A stretch of DNA of 64,000 bases from Hymenopellis radicata (taxonomy: Eukaryota > Basidiomycota > Agaricomycetes > Agaricales > Physalacriaceae): the NCBI GenBank assembly GCA_015501595.1, contig JADNRX010000008.1, forward strand, positions 186,001-250,000. The letters are read 5' to 3'. Each line of letters begins with the position of its first letter. The first letter of the stretch is position 1. Below, in pieces: positions 59,279 through 64,000 of the stretch. The position numbers and the translations under genes were made by a program. Below the pieces are notes generated by a model, which ran no database searches, was not told the origin of the DNA, and worked only from the letters and a program-made list of their open reading frames with translations.

Positions 59279-59826
59279 TTAACTATCCTCCAGGAATCGT
59301 AGTACAAAGTTGACCACGATCGCGGCTGTTGGATCATGGGTAGAGCTCCAGAAGTCGAAAGAAGACGCACTGAGTAAAGCAATGCATATTAACGTCTAAC
59401 AAGAAGAGATCCAGTCAATCTTCGACTCTAGCTTCGTCCAATTTCGCTCACCGGACCGAGGCGATCATCGTAGGGACCGCGCGAACCATATTGGATAGAA
59501 GTGGCGCGCCAAAGATACGTGTATAGCGCATAGATCATAATACCCATCACTGCGCTCGTCGCGTCAATCGGCGATTCCAAGGCACATTTCGACCTACCCA
59601 CGAGCGAGAACATGGCAGCGCTAATTAAGCCAACCTGCCGATGGTGATGGGCTCGTTAGCCTGTAGAAGAAAACCATGCTTGGATATACACCTTATTGCC
59701 AAAGTTCAAAAGGCCGATGGCTAGGCTGCCGAGGATGACTGAAAAGTGGAGCCAAGAGAGGAAGGTGCGTTCATTGGCGAAGCTGACTTTGGGTTCGACG
59801 CGGATTGGGAGCGCGATGGTCGACAT
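59279..59826 (-). CDS. VTC1: Vacuolar transporter chaperone subunit Vtc1
   Basis: A small three-helix subunit of the VTC polyphosphate polymerase of vacuolar membranes. It starts [20 protein letters not shown], followed by [20 protein letters not shown]. After introns come [17 protein letters not shown] and [20 protein letters not shown] with [10 protein letters not shown]. The last exon, after removing a 45 nt intron near 59305-59350, gives [14 protein letters not shown], ending at 59279. [14 protein letters not shown] is the conserved Vtc1/Ntf1 opening, here with Ser for the first Phe. An upstream in-frame extension exists but the family start is used. There are five exons in about 550 bp. 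Confidence 0.9.
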
Positions 59827-60102
59827 GAGTGTAGCATGGGAGCGTGAGAGGCGCGGTGTCATGAGAAAGGATAGAACGGCCATGACACGAAGTAAAGGAA
59901 AGAAACGGAGGAATCGAAGCGGAGCCCTTTGATACGTAAGTATACAGTTTATGAAGATGAAGGCAAGATAGTGAAATGGAGATCTCACGACCGACGCGGC
60001 AGGCATGGTCGTATCTTGACGCGGGCAATCGGAAGCCAACATAAGGCATATGTCTATTGTAGAAAGTAAAAAAACAAGAAGGAATGGGCATCGTGACTAT
60101 GC

Positions 60103-61752
60103 CTAGTCTGTCTTAGCCTTTACTATATCTCCAAGCTTCTGCCCAACCTTCACCTTCTGTCCCGCTTCCACGGCGAACTCAAAGTCTTCCGGAGCTTCAA
60201 AGATGAGGACTACGGTGCTTCCGAGACGAAACCCACCCATCTCTTGGGCCGCCACGAGGGGTTGACCGTTGAGAATTTTGGATGCAGTGGAGTAGACCGC
60301 CTCGGTATAGGTACCGGGTGGCGGCTTTCTCCCTCTAACGTTTGTCCTCAACTCCGAGTCAAAGTTAACCTTTATGCTCCCTACGTTGGTGGCGCCAACA
60401 GGTACCATGCCAAAGAACCCGTGTTTCCACCGTCCCAGCAGCGCAACACGCTCATTTAGAACGAAAAGATTGGGGAGGCGTCGCGCCATCCATGGTGAAA
60501 CTGAGAAAAGCTCGCCGACGAAATGTCTCCGTTTCTCGACTACCCATGCTGTTGGAGAATGGAAGCGGTGATAGTCTCCGGGAGCAAGATAGATGACGGA
60601 AAAGTAGAGAGAGTTCCCTGGACGTGGCGACATGCTTGGTGTGCGCTGGAGGGTAGGCTTCACACCCAATTCTAGTGCGACAGCGACGGCATCTTTTGCT
60701 TCCGTGGAATCGACAGACGCGTCGACCTGCTCTCCGAATTTATGGGGCGAGGTAGGTGTAGACGCCGACGCAGTGCCTATGAGCTGGTCCAGGGTGTACT
60801 CGATGCCGTTTACGTTTGCAAACTCGTGCTCATCGACTTCGGGCATGCTATTGTGATGAACGACGGCTACGGAGGGGGAAGGAGAACCAGGACGTTCGAC
60901 GCCTAGCAGGGCGTCAAGAGAGTATGTCACGCCCTTGACTTGCTCAATACGAAGGTCGTCGGCATGGATGGTACCGAAATGGAGGATCTTGCCGTCGGCG
61001 GGGCTGACGAGGATGGCCGGATCGACGGGTCGTGCGCCGTCTTTGAGCTTGCGGTAGAAAAAGTCACCGAGCGACGCGTATGCCTTGAGATCTGCGGGTT
61101 CTATTTCGTCGAGATTGCAGCCAAATATTCCAGCGTAGACGTGCAAGCCAATAGGGCGGAACCAGACGGGGAGTTCTAGAGAGTTCATGTACCCCCATAG
61201 CCGAGACATGTTGCGTAGTGGTAGTGCGCCAATGACATGGACCTGGAGGAAATTTATTTAGAAACGCGTCGGGAATGTGAATGAACAGGTAGCTGACATG
61301 CCACGGGCCTCTGAGTTTGATGACTTCGACACCGTGTTCATCGACCTGAACCTCCTTTGACCGCGCAGACTTTTTGCGGTACTGGATGGCGACGAGAAGG
61401 AGTGCTCCGACGGCTATTGGCAATGGGTACCACTTGGTAGGGGTCTGGGTCCAGGCATTGATTAGTTTCTCTGGAACGCTGTTAGACGACTATCATACAA
61501 GAAACGATTGAGCGCACTGTATAGTGGTAGAGCAGCAGCCGACGACGACTCGCTGTCTGTACCGGTAGAGTATGCGCGACGTAAGCCCTGGCTCTTGACG
61601 GACTTGAATAGGGCGGAAGTTCTGTTGGTGCTGTGTACCCAGTACTTTGCAATAGTGGACGAGGCCGAGGCGGACGAGGCGTTGAGAACCCTCGATGCGG
61701 CACGCAACGGGCGCTTGCCCTTTGTGAGGATTGCTTTCCTGGAAAAGAGCAT
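60103..61752 (-). CDS. PSD1: Phosphatidylserine decarboxylase, mitochondrial type
   Basis: Converts phosphatidylserine to phosphatidylethanolamine at the inner mitochondrial membrane. The N-terminus, LFSRKAILTKGKRPLRAASR, is a basic presequence. A membrane helix follows (PLPIAVGALLLVAIQYRKKS), then MSRLWGYMNSLELPVWFRPI and YASLGDFFYRKLKDGARPVD. The catalytic core has SPADGKILHFGTI and GDYHRFHSPTAW with the active histidine. GFRLGSTVVLIFEAP carries the LGST self-cleavage site, which makes the pyruvoyl group. A Ser/Pro insert of about 90 residues sits mid-domain. Near 61477 the frame changes (RFLYDSRLTA/VPEKLINAW), best explained by one missing base; a 20 nt GT...AG intron would also restore frame but is implausibly short. 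Confidence 0.92.
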
Positions 61753-62034
61753 GAACGGCGGACGTTATACGGGCATGGGAGGGGGCCTTGCTGGTATGAC
61801 CGGTACTCGTACGACCCTTGGCCGAGCCGTCCAATCGGCCGCAATTTCACTATTTTGCTCAGCTTCAAGCAGACTGTTAATTGCATAGAATAAAACTGTT
61901 TACTTGCGGATATAACTGCCCTATTACTAACTGTTCGCAGTAGTGAGAGCCAACAGACACCCGTAACAAGGTAGCCACATCCACGTGGTGCCGTCATCGC
62001 AATTAGGAACCGTAGCCTCTGCCTCTCTCCCTCT

Positions 62035-62059
62035 CATTTCTCTCTCTCTTCTCGCAGGC
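62035..62059 (+). promoter_or_regulatory. Pyrimidine tract and possible 5' UTR intron acceptor
   Basis: A CT-rich run ending CTTCTCGCAG lies about 75 bases upstream of the chitin synthase start codon. It resembles a polypyrimidine tract with 3' splice site, so the 5' UTR may contain an intron. Sequence pattern only. Confidence 0.35.
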
Positions 62060-62133
62060 GACGTCCTGCATTTCCTCCCGCATCTTGGCTGAGCACAGCT
62101 GCGTGCGAGGAGCTCGTCGCTCTTTAGGACATC

Positions 62134-64000
62134 ATGAATCGCCAGTCCACCATCCACCAGCGTCTCGAGGCTGTCACAGACCTCGCCAAGCTATCGCCCA
62201 TTTCCGATGATATTATCGTCGCCTGCCTCCGAGAGCGCTTTATGACAGACAATGTCTACACTGCCGTTGGCACCTCTGGCCTCGTCGCTCTCAATCCCCA
62301 CAAATACATCCCTTCCAATTCCGACTCGGTCATGCACAAGTATGCCGCTGAATACAGAGACACCTCTGACAACAAAACCGCCCAGCCGCCCCACATCTTC
62401 CAGCTCGCGAATAACGCCTACTACCATATGCGCAGGACAAACCAAGACCAGTGTATCGTATACAGGTTCGTATTTCCGGTCTTTTTATTATTACCCGTCT
62501 GATCCATTCACCTCAGTGGCGAAACAGCAAGCGGAAAGTCAGAAAACAGGCGGCTCGCTATCAAGAGCATTCTCGAGCTCAGTGTCAGTAATCCCGGCAA
62601 AAAGGGCTCCAAGCTGGGAAATCAGGTGCCCGCCTCCGAGTTTGTTCTCGAGTCGTTTGGAAACGCGCGAACCCTCTTCAATCCAAATGCTTCTCGCTTC
62701 GGGAAATACACCGAACTCCAGTTCAGCGACCGGGGCCGCATATGCGGCGTCAAGACACTTGATTATTACCTCGAGCGTAATCGTGTCTCGGCCGTACCAT
62801 CTGGGGAGCGCAATTTCCACATATTCTACTACCTCGTCGCCGGCGCGTCCGCAGAAGAGAGTCAGCATCTCCACCTCCTTGACAAGAACACCTATCGCTA
62901 TCTAGGTCAGCGCGTCGCACCCGCACGCCCTGCAGCCGGTGCCAAGGACAACGATGCTATTCGCTTTGACCAACTCAAACTTGCCTTGAAAACGATTGGC
63001 TTCTCCAAACGGCACGTTGCGCAGACTTGTCAACTCGTTGCTGCCATCCTCCATCTCGGCAATCTCGAGTTTACCATCGACCGTCATCGCAACGAAGATG
63101 CTGCCGTTGTTCGGAACCTTGATGTCCTCGCCATTGTTGCTGATTTCCTTGGTGTACAGCCTTCTGACCTTGAGTCGGCTCTATCCTACAGGACGAAGCT
63201 TGTCAAGAAGGAGCTTTGTACCGTGTTCCTCGACCCAGATGGCGCGTCGGATAATAGGGACGACCTTGCCAAGACTCTCTACTCCCTCCTCTTCGCGTGG
63301 TTGAATGAGCATATCAACCAGCGACTGTGCAAAGAAGACTACAATACATTCATCGGACTGTTCGACCTTCCCGGTCCCCAGAATATGACCAGTCGCCCCA
63401 ATTCCCTTGACCAGTTCTGCATCAACTTTGCGAACGAGCGTCTCCACAACTGGGTACAGAAGCAGATGTTTGAGAGTCACGTTGAGGAGTATCAGATCGA
63501 GGGATTTCACGTTTTGTTCCCCAGGTCCCCTACTTTGACAACGCGGAATGCATTCGCGTGCTGCAGAATCGTCCTGGTGGTCTCGTCCACATTATGGATG
63601 ATCAGGCGCGACGGGCGCCGAAGAAGACAGATCACACTATGGTGGAGGCCTTCCAGAAACGCTGGGGCAACCACTCATCCTTCAAAGCTGGATCCATTGA
63701 TCGTTCTGGCTTCCCCACGTTCACAGTCAATCATTACAATGGCCCCGTTACCTATTCTGCTGAAGGCTTCTTGGAACGCAACCTGGATGCTGTCAATCCC
63801 GACTTTGTATCGCTTCTCCGTGGTGCAGCTGACGCTCTGGAAGGATCGGGTTCCATCAATCCCTTCGTTAAGGGCCTGTTCACCTCCAAGGCTATCGCCA
63901 CTCAAGCTCATCCGCGCAATGAGGATACGATCGTGTCGGCACAGCAGGTCGTGAAACCAATGCGTGCCCCGTCTACCAGGCGGAAAGGCACCATTCGTAG
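62134..64000 (+). CDS. Chitin synthase with N-terminal myosin motor-like domain, 3' partial
   Basis: A fungal-specific fusion of a class XVII myosin-like motor to a chitin synthase, which places the enzyme at hyphal tips. Only the motor region lies in the window. It starts MNRQSTIHQRLEAVTDLAKL. It has NPHKYIPSNSDSVMHKYAAE, and after an intron (about 62467-62516) the P-loop GETASGKSENRR. NASRFGKYTELQF corresponds to switch I and FIGLFDLPG to switch II. Myosins usually have GESGSGKT, so the P-loop is altered as in this fusion family. A base seems missing in the C-run at 63519-63522: VPYFDNAEC and IMDDQARRAPKKTDHTMV follow in the next frame. The chitin synthase part, with its membrane helices, is beyond the window end. 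Confidence 0.88.

Noticed and set aside
61478..61497. A 20 nt intron in PSD1
   Set aside because: It has GT and AG ends and restores the frame, but it is too short for a fungal spliceosome; a missing base fits the pattern in other genes.

Overview
The window is nuclear DNA of a filamentous basidiomycete, most likely a mushroom-forming agaricomycete. Genes sit a few hundred bases apart on both strands and are cut by many roughly 45-60 nt GT...AG introns. The gene set is fungal: Mis13/Dsn1, Shr3, Vtc1, a myosin-motor chitin synthase, Vrg4 and a Bem3-type RhoGAP. No prokaryotic, viral or organellar genes were recognised.

Layout. 1-9 kb: 3' part of a pectate lyase, then MPE1 (-), RVB2 (+), DSN1 (+) and a U1A/U2B''-like RNA-binding protein (+). 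9-12.5 kb: a MYND-finger protein (-) and a short stretch of small repeats. 12.6-15.4 kb: lanosterol synthase ERG7. 15.4-31.7 kb is an accessory region. It holds three paralogous HNH-type genes, duplicated 3' ends of ERG7 and of an MFS transporter gene, an intact and a decayed copy of an F-box gene, an N-terminal remnant of MSH6 and a shrunken MFS copy. ANY1, the intact MFS gene and a WLM metalloprotease lie between these. 31.8-38.6 kb: VRG4 and pyruvate carboxylase. 38.6-45.7 kb: a sparse region with SMB1, an ECL1-like gene and SHR3. 46-64 kb: a dense run of BEM3-like RhoGAP, an iron-sulfur serine dehydratase, a universal stress protein, an F-box-like gene, TIM44, a DUF1295 protein, VTC1, PSD1 and the start of a myosin-chitin synthase.

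Function. Most genes are core housekeeping: mRNA 3'-end formation and splicing (MPE1, U1A/U2B''-like, SMB1), chromatin remodelling (RVB2), the kinetochore (DSN1), sterol, phospholipid and cell-wall synthesis (ERG7, PSD1, VRG4, chitin synthase), mitochondrial import (TIM44), anaplerosis (PYC) and polarity (BEM3). They are neighbours and are not organised as a pathway cluster.

Two themes stand out. First, the HNH-type genes are closely tied to partial duplications of neighbouring host gene 3' ends. One is a 1.27 kb segment barely larger than the gene, lying between two copies of a roughly 0.6 kb ERG7/ANY1 tail. The other two form a direct tandem array whose repeat unit is MFS tail plus HNH gene. 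This is the best candidate for an undescribed mobile or amplifying gene module. Second, many conserved single-copy genes carry one-base indels, often in short homopolymers. This points to an unpolished assembly and means that indel-only pseudogene calls need care. Coordinates run from the first coding base to the stop and include introns.
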